Positions 1 through 11,093 of a DNA stretch of 64,000 nucleotides are shown in pieces. The position numbers and the translations under genes are program-made. Source of the DNA: Siphlonurus alternatus (lineage: Eukaryota; Arthropoda; Insecta; Ephemeroptera; Siphlonuridae). The notes under the pieces are model-generated. The model ran no database searches. It was not told the DNA's origin and saw only the letters and a list, made by a program, of their open reading frames with translations. The DNA lies in the NCBI GenBank assembly GCA_949825025.1, contig OX463784.1, positions 12,877,283 through 12,941,282 on the forward strand, written 5' to 3'. How positions within the stretch are numbered: position 1 is the first letter of the stretch; every line of letters starts with the position of its first letter.

Positions 1-653
1 ATTATAATGATAAAATAAAATTATATATAAAACTTTTATTAAAAATTCTTCATTTAATATAAATTTCAATATAAAAATGATTATAAAAAAAATGCGCACG
101 TTAATTTGATTTACAGGAGAGTGGATATATTAATGGAAGAGAATAAAAAAAAGAGCTTGTAATTTAATATTAAATTTTATAGAAAGTGTACAGACAGAAT
201 ATGATTATAGATGAACACAGACAAGACAAAGTGGATTTCCATACAGCGATGTTGAGTGGTGACAGACACTTTTCCGCCAAGGCGCGAGAAATTTCTAAGC
301 CTCTGATTGGTTGTGGCACCTAATTTCCCGATAGAAATTTTTTCAATGTAAATCCACCTTAACTCGGAGAGATAAGAAGTTTATAAAAAATGTAAAATCC
401 TTGAAAAGAAATTTGAACCTTATTAATATTTTATTCATATACAATATACCTTTAACAAATCTTACTTAGATAGATAGGCATTTTGGATTATTGCATTTCA
501 GTTATGAGCTAAAACATACGAAAATAAATTAAAAATCATTGAAAAAAGCGCAATTTAATCTAAAACTTAATACCTACATAATTATTATGATCTAGGTTTG
601 TTGCAATTTTCTTATGTGTGAGCATGTGGTAATTGTGTTTACTATATCATAAA
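1..653. other. AT-rich flank, no gene seen
   Basis: AT-rich sequence with homopolymer runs. A slightly GC-richer patch at about 230-360 has no ORF. I see no repeat, RNA gene or coding signal here. Confidence 0.6.
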
Positions 654-661
654 TCATAAAG
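654..661. repeat. Left 8-bp target-site duplication of hAT-type shell
   Basis: TCATAAAG lies directly outside the left inverted terminus at 662 and is repeated exactly at 4882-4889 outside the right terminus. An 8-bp duplication is the hallmark of hAT-superfamily insertion. A third TCATAAAG at 4801-4808 is internal and probably chance in this AT-rich DNA. Confidence 0.75.
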
Positions 662-698
662 CAGCGGTTTTCAAATTTTTTTAATCGAGTCTCAGATA

Positions 699-735
699 AA
701 TTCAAATTCAAAAATTCAAAATTCAAAATCTTTTA
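699..735 (-). repeat. LINE 3' tail, TTGAAT-type short repeats
   Basis: On the minus strand this stretch reads as irregular repeats of TTGAATT/TTTGAAT following the ORF2 3' UTR. Short tandem 3' tails rather than poly(A) are usual for CR1/L2-like LINEs. Confidence 0.6.
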
Positions 736-856
736 TTATTTCCATTTTTTCCTACAATCATATTTCCATGTACATATGTTATATGTTGAGGTTTATAGGA
801 CAAGTCAGTACTAGAGCTAAAGCAATCAAGAGTCATTTTTCAGAGCTTGAAGTCAA

Positions 857-3793
857 TCATTTATAGTCAATGTAGTTTTTAACACTATAGAAGCACTTAT
901 CTCCTAACCACCTTTTAACACTCACTTTAAACACATTTAGATTTTCAATACATTTTATATCACAGGGTAGCTTATTATAAAGATTCAGGCAACTCAAGAA
1001 AGGGCCCTTTTTATACATGTCTAATCTACAATAAATAGGAGTAATAATATTCTTTACATTTCTAGTATTATGTCTGTGTTGAACTTCATGTTGTTTGAAA
1101 TCTGACATATTTCTTTTAACAAACATCACACTCTCCATAATTAGAATACAGGGCAGGGTTAAAATACCTTGTTGTTTAAATATTTTTACACATGAAGATC
1201 TCTTTTTAACAAAGAACATAAGACGTAATACTTTTTTTTGTAATATAAAAAGTCTATTGATATCTGTAGCATGACCCCAACAAATAATACCATATTTCAA
1301 GAGAGAGTAAAAATTAGAAAAATATAAAGTTTTCAAACACTCTATTTCACAATCATGTCTCAGTTCTCTAATTGCAAAAATTACTGATGACAACTTATTG
1401 CATACAAAATCTATATGGTTGCTCCACTGCAAATGTTTATCAATTATAATACCCAGAAATTTAGTGGTGTTATTCAGTAATATATTTTGAGTGTCCACTG
1501 CAACATATTCAAGAGTAGGGTTTTTATTTTTGTTATTTTGAAACTGAATTATTTCTGTTTTATTTAAATTTAAGATTAAACCAAGGTTATTTAAATAGGA
1601 TATCACTTTTGACATTGATTTTTGTATATTGCTTGACAGTTCATCATTATTACAGCCAGTTACTTTCAAATTGGAGTCATCAGCATACTTTACAATAAGG
1701 CAGTTGTTATTATCAATTATGAGAGGTAGTTCATTAATATATAAAATGAATAATATTGGTGCCAGACAGGTGCCTTGAGGCAGGCCATATAAGAGGGAGA
1801 CTGGGGTAGAATAATATTTACAATTGCCATCAGGTGAAATTTCAACTGTTTGAGTTCTATTTTTTAGGAAAGATGTTAGCCAATCCAGACAGTTTCCTCT
1901 TATGCCATACATATACAATTTTTGCAATAATATATTATGTTCTACCATGTCAAATGCTTTGGATAAATCCAAGAACACTCCAGCAGTTTTTAGGCTGTTA
2001 TCTAAACTATTAAGTATACCATCTATTAACTGAAACATAGCAGTTTCTGTAGATTTATTTTTTCTAAATCCATGCTGGTATTTAGATAAAAGATTATTAA
2101 TTTCTAGAAATGGTAATAATTTTAATAAAAATGCTTGTTCATATACTTTTGAAAAAACTGATAGTAGACTTATTGGTCTATAATTTTCAATGTTCTGTTT
2201 TGGTCCTTTCTTGTGGACTGGTTTAATTATGGCATGTTTAAGCAAACTAGGGACTATACCCTCCTGAAAAGATTTGTTAATTACTGTGGTGAGAACCATA
2301 GTTATAGAATGAACACAAGATTTTAAAACAAAATTAGAAATGCCATCAAATCCATGAGAATGTTTATTCTTTAAGTGCTGCACAATTTTTAATAATTGAT
2401 TAATTGACAGAGGAGATAAAAACATAGATTTTGGGTTTAATGGGGTGGGATCATGTTGACTGGTTCTGCTTGGTCCTATTTCATCTTTACATTTTGTAAT
2501 ACAATTCTGAAAATGATTACTGAATACTTGTGCTATTTCCTGGGGGTCATTGACCTTTATATCATTTATTATAAAGTTTGAGGGGATTGATTTTACAGTA
2601 GGTTTGCCATATTTTTGCTTAATTAAGTCCCACATTGCTTTTGATTTATTATCAGAATTATTTATGATTAAAGTATTTTTTCTTTTACTTGCAAATCTGA
2701 TTAACTTATTATATACAAATTTGTATATTTTAACATATTCACTTGTCCATTTAAGAGGGTATAATTTACTTAATTTCTTAATATTTCTTAATTTATCTCT
2801 TGATATTTTTAAACCTGGTGTCATGAAATCATTTTTTAATCTCTCAGATATCTTTTTTACAACCTCAACTAATGGAAAAGCTTTATGGAAATGGTTAGAA
2901 AAAATAGAATGAAATTCAATAAACATACTTTCACTGTCTGTTTTTTGATAAACACTGCACCATGATTCTTCTCTGAGAGATTGATTAAATATTTTCATAT
3001 TTTTCTTTGAATAAAATCTTTTTTTTGTGTTAACATTATCTTTTTTAAAAACAGTATCACTAATAGTTAAAATTTGAGACTCATGATCTGATAAATGAAA
3101 TGACAATACTTTAGTTTCTTTAATATCAAATGGTACAAGCTTAGGTATTAAAATATTATCTATAAGTGTCTCTGTTGTCTTACAGATTCTAGTTGCAGAA
3201 GAAATTACAGGTTTTAAATTACAGACATTTAAAATAGATTTAAAATTTTTAGTGTTTGTGTTATTATTTAATAAATTTATGTTAAAGTCACCACAAATAA
3301 TGGGTACTCTTTTTTCATCATGTATTTTATTAATAATTATTTCAATTTTATTAAAAAATATATTTATATCACCAGTATTTGGACTACGATACACACATAA
3401 AATTGTACTAGGCTTATCAAACAAATCAATATTTACACCAGAACATTCAAAATGGTTCTCTTCAGATAATTGCGTTAAATCCTTACGTTCCATGTATTCC
3501 AGTGATTCATGTACAAAAATGCAAGAGCCACCACGTATTGTATCACATCTACAATAAATACTTGCAAGATTAAAATTTTTAATTTTTATGCATGAGTAAT
3601 CCCCCTTTTTCAAAAAATGTTCTGTCAGACATATTATTTTCAGCATTGAGAATTGACACAGGTATATTTCTAATGGAAGGACTTTATTACTAATACCTTG
3701 AATATTTGCATGAAAAATAGTTACATTATTTGAAAAACAGTTCGTCTCAGGTAACTTATGAATTGTCTGAAAAGGGCTTGGGATTGGGAACAT
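857..3793 (-). CDS. LINE ORF2: APE endonuclease and reverse transcriptase
   Basis: This 978-residue polyprotein carries out target-primed reverse transcription: it nicks genomic DNA and copies the LINE RNA onto the nick. The N-terminal APE-type endonuclease (about 22-240) keeps its expected catalytic residues: Asn30 in ANIQG, Glu58 in LTEH, GDFN at 168-171 and the SDH motif at 235-237. The reverse transcriptase (about 515-780) has YRPISLLS at 538-545, GFRKNKST at 575-582, FLDLSKAFD at 607-615 with Asp609, and the YADD box at 703-706. No RNase H domain is evident after the RT. The start is well defined: ATG at 3793 has an in-frame TAA just four codons upstream, and the ORF overlaps the 3' end of the ancestral ORF1 frame by 38 bases. 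Length is normal for the group and no frameshift or stop interrupts it, so this copy looks young or recently selected. Activity is inferred, not shown. Confidence 0.93.
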   Translation of the reverse strand: MFPIPSPFQTIHKLPETNCFSNNVTIFHANIQGISNKVLPLEIYLCQFSMLKIICLTEHFLKKGDYSCIKIKNFNLASIYCRCDTIRGGSCIFVHESLEYMERKDLTQLSEENHFECSGVNIDLFDKPSTILCVYRSPNTGDINIFFNKIEIIINKIHDEKRVPIICGDFNINLLNNNTNTKNFKSILNVCNLKPVISSATRICKTTETLIDNILIPKLVPFDIKETKVLSFHLSDHESQILTISDTVFKKDNVNTKKRFYSKKNMKIFNQSLREESWCSVYQKTDSESMFIEFHSIFSNHFHKAFPLVEVVKKISERLKNDFMTPGLKISRDKLRNIKKLSKLYPLKWTSEYVKIYKFVYNKLIRFASKRKNTLIINNSDNKSKAMWDLIKQKYGKPTVKSIPSNFIINDIKVNDPQEIAQVFSNHFQNCITKCKDEIGPSRTSQHDPTPLNPKSMFLSPLSINQLLKIVQHLKNKHSHGFDGISNFVLKSCVHSITMVLTTVINKSFQEGIVPSLLKHAIIKPVHKKGPKQNIENYRPISLLSVFSKVYEQAFLLKLLPFLEINNLLSKYQHGFRKNKSTETAMFQLIDGILNSLDNSLKTAGVFLDLSKAFDMVEHNILLQKLYMYGIRGNCLDWLTSFLKNRTQTVEISPDGNCKYYSTPVSLLYGLPQGTCLAPILFILYINELPLIIDNNNCLIVKYADDSNLKVTGCNNDELSSNIQKSMSKVISYLNNLGLILNLNKTEIIQFQNNKNKNPTLEYVAVDTQNILLNNTTKFLGIIIDKHLQWSNHIDFVCNKLSSVIFAIRELRHDCEIECLKTLYFSNFYSLLKYGIICWGHATDINRLFILQKKVLRLMFFVKKRSSCVKIFKQQGILTLPCILIMESVMFVKRNMSDFKQHEVQHRHNTRNVKNIITPIYCRLDMYKKGPFLSCLNLYNKLPCDIKCIENLNVFKVSVKRWLGDKCFYSVKNYIDYK

Positions 3794-3920
3794 TCTTTTT
3801 ATTTAAAAATATAAAACGACCAATGACTGTATTTTCATTCCAGATTGCTGAATTTTGAATTTGATCCAATAGCTTAAAATCTGCAGTAATTTTAAAGGAA
3901 GCATATGGTCCTCTTGCATT

Positions 3921-4703
3921 TCAAGTTTCTATTTCAATGTTTGTACTAAACATTTCGTCAATATATTTTTTAACGTCACCTTGTTTTGTGTTCTGATGTA
4001 GGCGCCACACATGGATGTGCGCCTTCTTGTCTGCTGCAGCCAGCGGGCAGCCTGAGTCCTTGCTGGCTGTGCCTTGTATTTGCTCACGGCGGCGTTTGCG
4101 ACGACCGCGAAACTCCTGGAATTCTTTCTCATCTTGATCAATAACAGATGAATCCTCATTACTGACCTCTAATTCATTGTTATGAGAGATAGACTTTCCT
4201 GAGAGTCTAGAATTGCGTAAAGAGTCGAACGAGCCTTGGGATTTTTGTTTACATTTATCATCTGTTGAAGATTTGACAGTCACTTTCTCACCAAAAGGCG
4301 GCAAAGGGGCGGTACCCCGATCAGCTGTTTTTCGGAGTTTTTCTGAAAAAGTGATATTTTTAGTTGTATTTTGCTCCAATAAATGTAATTTAAAGGAGTG
4401 AAGGTCTTCCAACTGCGTTTCTTGCTTTTCGGCTTTTAGTGTTACATTTTCCACAACTTTTTTCAGCTGTAAAAATTCTTCCATCAACTTGGCTATTGTT
4501 GTCTCGTGGTTGACAGAGCAGATTGCACATTTATAAACTAGGAACTTATTCTTGTGTATTGTCTTATGTTCCGTTTCAGTTATTTGTGCGCAATTTAAGT
4601 GGAACACTCTCGCACAGTTTGCACCACAGATAATGAACTTATCACCTTTATTTAAAACTTCTTCACAGGTGCTACAAATTCTCTCGTCATCGCCGGCTGC
4701 CAT
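3921..4703 (-). CDS. LINE ORF1: PHD-finger nucleic-acid-binding protein, prematurely stopped
   Basis: ORF1 proteins of CR1-group LINEs bind the element RNA. Residues 10-62 form a complete C4HC3 PHD finger (C10, C13, C26, C30, H35, C38, C59, C62). A predicted coiled coil follows at about 66-112, then a Ser/charged linker and a basic tract RGRRKRRR. I place the start at ATG 4703 (good context, AACATGGC); the frame is open upstream to 4742, but only a GTG lies there. The frame ends at TGA 3921-3923. However, the same frame stays open and protein-like beyond it (YASFKITADFKLL...) to a TAA at 3756-3758, which overlaps ORF2. The TGA is therefore probably a nonsense mutation in a protein of about 315 residues; it is one transition from CGA (Arg). 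If so, this copy may need ORF1 supplied in trans, or depend on readthrough. Confidence 0.8.
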   Translation of the reverse strand: MAAGDDERICSTCEEVLNKGDKFIICGANCARVFHLNCAQITETEHKTIHKNKFLVYKCAICSVNHETTIAKLMEEFLQLKKVVENVTLKAEKQETQLEDLHSFKLHLLEQNTTKNITFSEKLRKTADRGTAPLPPFGEKVTVKSSTDDKCKQKSQGSFDSLRNSRLSGKSISHNNELEVSNEDSSVIDQDEKEFQEFRGRRKRRREQIQGTASKDSGCPLAAADKKAHIHVWRLHQNTKQGDVKKYIDEMFSTNIEIET

Positions 4704-4881
4704 GTTTAATTCAAAGATGATGTCCCATTTTTTCTTCCCCACTGCTTTCCTATTTCCCTACCTTATTAACCATACAGCTTTGGTTGCCATTACCCGATTT
4801 TCATAAAGTCCCAGACGAAAAATCTCACTGTTCCAAATTTGTCCCAAATTTAGGACGCGTCCCATAGTTTGAAAACCGCTG

Positions 4882-4889
4882 TCATAAAG
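4882..4889. repeat. Right 8-bp target-site duplication of hAT-type shell
   Basis: TCATAAAG follows the right terminus directly and matches 654-661 exactly. Confidence 0.75.
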
Positions 4890-7800
4890 TACAATGCTGA
4901 TTATAATTATTAGCGGAATGGGTGAGGTGGCAATTTTTTAAAGAAAATCATTATTTTTATTGAGAATTTCACTTTATATATATGCGATTCTACTTTAATT
5001 TCTACTGCTTTTGAACCATTGCAATTATTATTCATTCAGAACAAAATTTAGCATCCATATTAAAGTAAAGTGTAAAAATGTTTCTGTTTGATTAATAAAA
5101 AGTGTCACAGCTTTTTTTTTTAACAATTTCATCATATTTTTATACTGTAACAAATTTAAACAAATAAATTATATTCTATATTAATATTTGCAATGTAAAT
5201 CTATTGAAAATTTTATTAAAATCTTTTCTTTAAATTCATTTGATGTGAATAAATTATTACAAATCTGTTCAAAAATATAATAAAACTTTTTCATTAATTA
5301 AAATTTTTAATTATAAAAAGATTTTTTTTTTTAAATATTAAATAAAGAAATGAAGCATCCTCATTATATTTTATTTGAAAAAAATTGTCGCTATTTGAAA
5401 TAAAAAAGTGGAGAGAGTTTTGACCATTATGTAATTTTTTTTTTTTTATTTTTATATTGTGAAATGCAGACAGTATTGGAAATGTAAAATAATGGTTTCT
5501 CTTTCTATTGATTTTTATATTTCACCATCACTTTTTGCTTGATTTTTAACAATTATTATTATAACAACGTTACATATCACAAGAGCAATGATGGATAAAA
5601 AAATATTTTTTTTTGTTTGTGTAAAAGAAAAAGCCCATTTGCTTTAAGAAACTAAATTACAATGAATGTAACATATGAATGAATATATTTTTTTAACAGT
5701 GTTGGAAAAAATATAGCACTAAATTTGCAAATAAAAACTTTTTAGTAAAACACAAATGACTTAAAAGTTCTACAATGTATGTAAACAGTTGATTACAAAA
5801 AATGGAATGGACTCTGGTTTATAAATAAGTTGTGTATGCTATGAAGATATATACATCATGTGTTAAAAGGTTAAATGGAATTTATTTAAACTTTGCTCGT
5901 ACTTGTATCCCAAATTTGTCTTAACACTTTTAACTGCAGTAAATGTTTAGTTAATTTGGTAATACATAAAGTTTGGGAATTGTCATTTTGTTTTATCATT
6001 GTAACCAATTACACTCAAACAAGTGTAAGTTCAACATCTTACCTTGTCTTAACTTATTGTTTAGCATGGCATCTATGGAGAATATTACTTACATACAGAA
6101 AGAGATAGATCAAGAATGATACAGTAGAGGATAGCTCACGTTTAAAGTCGGTTATTATTATTACCATATCATTCGTGTTGTTCACAGTTTTAGTTATTTG
6201 ATTGTCTAGCTTTTATAAGCCGATTATAGGTATTGAATTCTAGCTTATTTGGCAAACTGTTACAAAACTTGACAACAAAAAAAGTTTATAGTTAACAGAG
6301 CCTTAAAAATTTGTTGTTCTAAGCTGTCATCTCATTTTATACAGTTCTTGGGGCTACATTAATTACACTAAGCGTCACATTTAATTTGGCTCTCGACGTG
6401 TTTGTAATATCCTCGGTCATTGGTTGATAGTTTGTAAGAAAGGGTCTAATTGGTCCAACATGACCGAAAACTTCCGAACATTTCCGACCATAACCGAAAT
6501 GAATATGACGGCCAGTACGTAAATCAAGGAAAATTAAAGTGGTGAAGATAGAATGATAAATTTGAAAATTACGATCTTCGACTATATTCGTCAACTTTCA
6601 GAACAGATTGCTAATTAAACCAGAAGCCTAAAAGTAATTGGTTTTGAACAGCTGATCAATCAAATGCGGTCCTAATACACTAAGTGCTGACGTCACTGGG
6701 AGCTAGACAACCTGAATATTGTGGCGGCAATATTTCAAAAGTAAGACATCCTCATAAATTCTATTATCCTTGTAAATGTCATGTTTTGATGTCTAACTTC
6801 AAGGCAAGAATACTTTTACTTTAAAAAACGACTTCCTTTTTTGTCTTTTTTACATTCAGTATTATATTATTTAACTACAGCGCTGAAAGCAACATTTTTG
6901 TATTTTAAAATTCTGGTGCTAAAATACATTTTATTTTATTTTTTTGAATTACGATTCTTTTTGCATTCTAATGGGATACTAACCATTAATGGACCACGTT
7001 TAGAATAATAAAATACGTTTGCGTCCTCTCTCCCCTTCTTCTTTTTTTTTTTTTTTTTTTTTTTTCTCTCTCTTTTTCTTTCCATCGTTAAAGTGTAAAT
7101 GGGGTAAACTGTGTGGCAAGAATTGAGATAATTTAAGTACAGAAAAAAGCCAGACATTTAATAGCATAGAGAAAAAGTAAGACCAAGATTATAAATTTGC
7201 ATACAACTCCCTAATTTTTTTACATTTAAGAATTTTTTTTTACGTTTCTTTTTAATTTATATACTTAATCATAGTTTTTTTTTATTAATTACTGTATACA
7301 TTAACAGATAATTTATATTAATGAGGTTCTATTAGTTAAAATTATATATATATTTTAATTAAAATGTTGATGAAATAAGAGTGATAAATTACTCTTTTCA
7401 AATTTCGCGCCTGGATGTTATGCAACTTGTTCAGCATTTTAATGATGCAGGTTGCATATGTAATAGGGGCGTGGTGACCGATTTTACTTAAAATTAATAC
7501 TTTTTTTATACAGGTTGCTTTACTCAACACAGAAGTAACATAGCAACGGGGAAATTTCATTTGTTTTCGCCCAGCCCTTATGTGTGACGTCATAAAAAAC
7601 ATTTGACGTCACTTTAAATTATGCAATTAAATCAAAATATTAATTATGTAAGTATAATAGTAAACCATTTTAACATGATTTTAAGTTATCGTATTATTCC
7701 CTTTTGCACCGATTTCATTCGATAAGTTCCTTTTTCTATTATGTACTATATACAGTATTATTCATAAAATAATTAATAAACTAATTTAAATTTGTGTTAA

Positions 7801-8644
7801 AAGATACTCCATCTGGTTTAATACCTGAAATATGTTATGAAATATTAATGCATTTAGTTCAGATAGTTAAATAAAGTAATTTTAAAATGAAACATCTCTG
7901 AGGTACTTAATATTTTTAGACTTTATTACTTTACCTTATCATGTAATTAAATATCTTAATTACATGTTTAATTTTTAATTAAAAGGAAATGGTGAGGTTA
8001 AAATTGTAGTTGCTGTTATATTTATTTTAATATTAAGAAAAAGAGAGGGGGAAAAAAGGTCATAAGATACAAAAATATATATATTAATAATAAAAAAGTA
8101 TAAAAAAATTAAAGTAAGTTACATTTTATTAAATTCAATGGTCTTACTATGCTAATAAAGTGTAAATATACAGTAGATAATGTAGCATGGTAGCTTTTAT
8201 AATGGTAAAACGCGTTAACTTTTTTATACAACCGCTAGAGTTAGTATAAGAAATTTCTTTACATTTTCTTTTAATATTTCTCTTTCCTCTATGTATATAC
8301 AAAGACCCTACATAGTGCAGGTTCTTTCTTATTGTACTGTTTTATACTTGTGAAGCTTTAATTTAGTTTTAATTTATGTAAATAAGCTTTACTAGCGAAG
8401 GAAGTCTTCAACTTTTCTTCTCCCTCCACCTCTTTCTACTTTTTTTTTCTTTATGTATATTTTAAATATAAACCTGTGGTATGATAAAGATTATTTAAGA
8501 ATATTATTAAAGTATAATGTTTAAATAAACTTAATTCAAGTTAATATTTATATAAAAAAATGTCTTTTAATCCTTGTTTTTTATTATATATAGATATAAA
8601 ATAAGTTTTACTCCTACATTAAAAATTTGTTTGAAATATCTTTA
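4890..8644. other. AT-rich non-coding stretch
   Basis: No convincing gene. It holds homopolymer runs (poly-T near 7044-7066, several T8-T9 runs) and three TGACGTCA palindromes (6688-6695, 7585-7592, 7604-7611). A less AT-rich patch at 6350-6600 is open in one minus frame for 85 codons but has no recognisable domain. The ORF at 6936-7157 is made of a poly-T tract. Confidence 0.5.
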
Positions 8645-9070
8645 TTAAGGACATTGGGTGTAGCATCGGTAGTTGGCAACACTGACGTATCTTCACCATG
8701 TTAATTTTTTATCCTTGCTCCTCGGAGTAATTTTTATGCTAGAGCTAAGCTGACTGCTGTAGTATATATCAAGATAATTAGTAGCCCAAGTGCACAATTT
8801 GGCTAGATAAAGCCTGATTTAAAGAAAAGTATTTTTTTTTATATTTTAGAAAAATGCATGTAAATTTAAAAAAAATTAGTAAAAAATACTTTTCTTTAAA
8901 TCAGGCTTTATTTAACCAAATTGTGCACTTGGGCTACTAATTATCTTGATACTACAGCAATCAGCTTAGCTCTAGCATAAAAAAATACTCCGAGGAGCAA
9001 GGATAAAAAATTAACATGGTGAAGATACGTCAGTGTTGCCAACTACCGGTGCTACACCCAATGCCCTTAA
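8645..9070. mobile_element. 426-bp foldback element with TTAA ends
   Basis: Two arms of about 190 bp (8645-8838 and 8881-9070) are inverted copies with roughly 95% identity by eye and a short AT-rich loop between. The ends read TTAAGGACATTGGG and CCCAATGCCCTTAA, so both outer tetranucleotides are TTAA, consistent with a TTAA target duplication as in piggyBac and Kolobok elements. The GG just inside TTAA fits Kolobok-type ends better than the CCY of piggyBac. There is no ORF; it is a non-autonomous MITE. Confidence 0.8.
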
Positions 9071-9862
<792 letters not shown>

Positions 9863-10964
9863 ACTTTGTTCTACTGTACACATACGTATGTATTTTTTTT
9901 ATTATTTTTTTTTTTACAAAAAACACATTATATGATAATGTAAAAAAGTACAGAGATGAAAATGATGAAAAGCATAGAAATGTTTTATAACAAAATGCTA
10001 CTGTTTGCGTCACACATTTCTTTTTATTTTATATAAAAAGAAATTTGAATATTTTAAATTTTAAATGCATTAAAAGAAAAAAAAAAAAATAAAAAATAAT
10101 GAATACAAATTTATGTTATTAAATTTATAGTACCTCATAAAAATTATGTAAATATATTTATGTTTTGATATTAAATTTTAATAAAAATATAATAACAAAA
10201 CGCAACAAACTTTATGCAAGCTTAAAACAGAATGCAATATTGCACTAAAATCTTCTACTTGCAATGGTTGTTAACAAGCCATTGTTTATTATGTCCGCGC
10301 GTCAAATGATGCCTTTTTCATTTTTAACCATAAACAATTTAGTACCTGATTTAGCCCACCAAAGCAAGAAACGTAATGTAATTGTTGACGCTAGTTACCA
10401 TCAATAACGTTATATGAATGGTGATTTCCCAAAAGATAACATGTAAATCAATAATTGCCATGTTGTTCCATTCACAGGACAGACACAACAAAACTTTGTT
10501 TAATATCAACAAGCAGTAACATTTAATTAGCATTGAAAAAAAAAAAAAAAAAAAATTAAATAAAAAAATAAAGATGAAAATTGTATAATAATAATCAATC
10601 TTTGATTGCCCTTTAATTATAATGTATCATGCAGGTGTTGTCTAATAACTAATAATACAATAAGGTAGTCTTATAAATAAAATAAAAAAGTTCAAAGTTT
10701 AGACAGAAATTACAAAAAAAAAAAAAAAAATAGAAAAAAATAAACAATAAAAAAAAATAAAAAAAATGTTCATATTTTAATAATAATTAAATTACAAAAA
10801 CCTATATCAAGAGTTAAGATTTTTTATCATTAAAAATTAATGATGTTACATAAAAGAATATAGCACACCGTAGTAAGAGAACCAATAATAAGTTGAAAAT
10901 ATAAGGATGGGGGTACAAAGTCGTACGTAATAAGTAGATTGTCTTCTCTCACAAAAGTCCCAGA
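9863..10964. other. AT-rich non-coding stretch with poly-A tracts
   Basis: Poly-A runs occur near 10078-10090, 10538-10554 and 10713-10730. No gene or mobile element recognised. Confidence 0.5.
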
Positions 10965-11093
10965 TCAATTTTGTAGCTTGAGAGGATTTTGTGTCCTCTG
11001 GAGATTCAATTTCTTGTGGTAGAAGACATGTCGACCTCTCTCCTCGGTTTCTTCTTTTTCGACAAGCAATTCGAAGTAGTTGGCTGTCAACAT
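10965..11093 (-). CDS. Possible small exon, unidentified
   Basis: This minus-strand island is clearly less AT-rich than its surroundings. From ATG at 11091-11093 the frame encodes 42 residues of mixed, protein-like composition (beginning MLTANYFELLVEKEETEERG) before TGA at 10965-10967. A possible splice acceptor (TTGACAG) ends at 11084, just inside that ATG. The +1 frame is also open across the island down to a TAA near 10846 and contains a basic stretch (CRKRRNRGER). The correct frame therefore cannot be chosen, and the island could equally be UTR or an old repeat. No family is recognised. Confidence 0.22.
   Translation of the reverse strand: MLTANYFELLVEKEETEERGRHVFYHKKLNLQRTQNPLKLQN

Larger units (their letters stand above)
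699..4742 (-). mobile_element. CR1/Jockey-group LINE retrotransposon, near full length
   Basis: Read on the minus strand, the element has ORF1 (PHD finger protein), an overlapping ORF2 (endonuclease plus reverse transcriptase), a short 3' UTR and an A/T-rich tail of TTGAATT-like repeats ending near 699. The related LINE fragment at 55.9-56.4 kb ends in the same kind of TTGAAT tail, which supports this as the real 3' end. The 5' boundary is not defined: no 5' UTR landmark separates the LINE from the hAT end between about 4704 and 4860. PHD-bearing ORF1 plus APE-type endonuclease places it in the broad CR1/L2/Jockey group; a finer clade needs a phylogeny. Confidence 0.85.
662..4881. mobile_element. 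hAT-type non-autonomous shell containing a LINE
   Basis: The ends are a 14-bp perfect inverted repeat: CAGCGGTTTTCAAA at 662-675 and its reverse complement at 4868-4881, flanked by TCATAAAG on both sides. CAGNGGTTNTCAA-type termini with 8-bp duplications are characteristic of hAT elements. No hAT transposase is present; nearly all of the 4.2-kb interior is a minus-strand LINE, leaving about 37 bp of shell on the left and an unresolved length (at most about 160 bp) on the right. The simplest reading is that the LINE inserted into a short hAT MITE. The alternative is that a hAT element captured the LINE and moved with it. No empty-site copy is visible here to decide between them. Confidence 0.7.

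Noticed and set aside
231..359. GTGGATTT ... AAATCCAC inverted pair
   Set aside because: Only 8 bp and no extension on either side.
4704..4742. Thirteen extra residues at the start of LINE ORF1
   Set aside because: The extension begins at a GTG; the first ATG, in good context, is at 4703.
4801..4808. Third TCATAAAG as a possible LINE target duplication
   Set aside because: It has no partner at the LINE 3' end and the word is not rare at this base composition.
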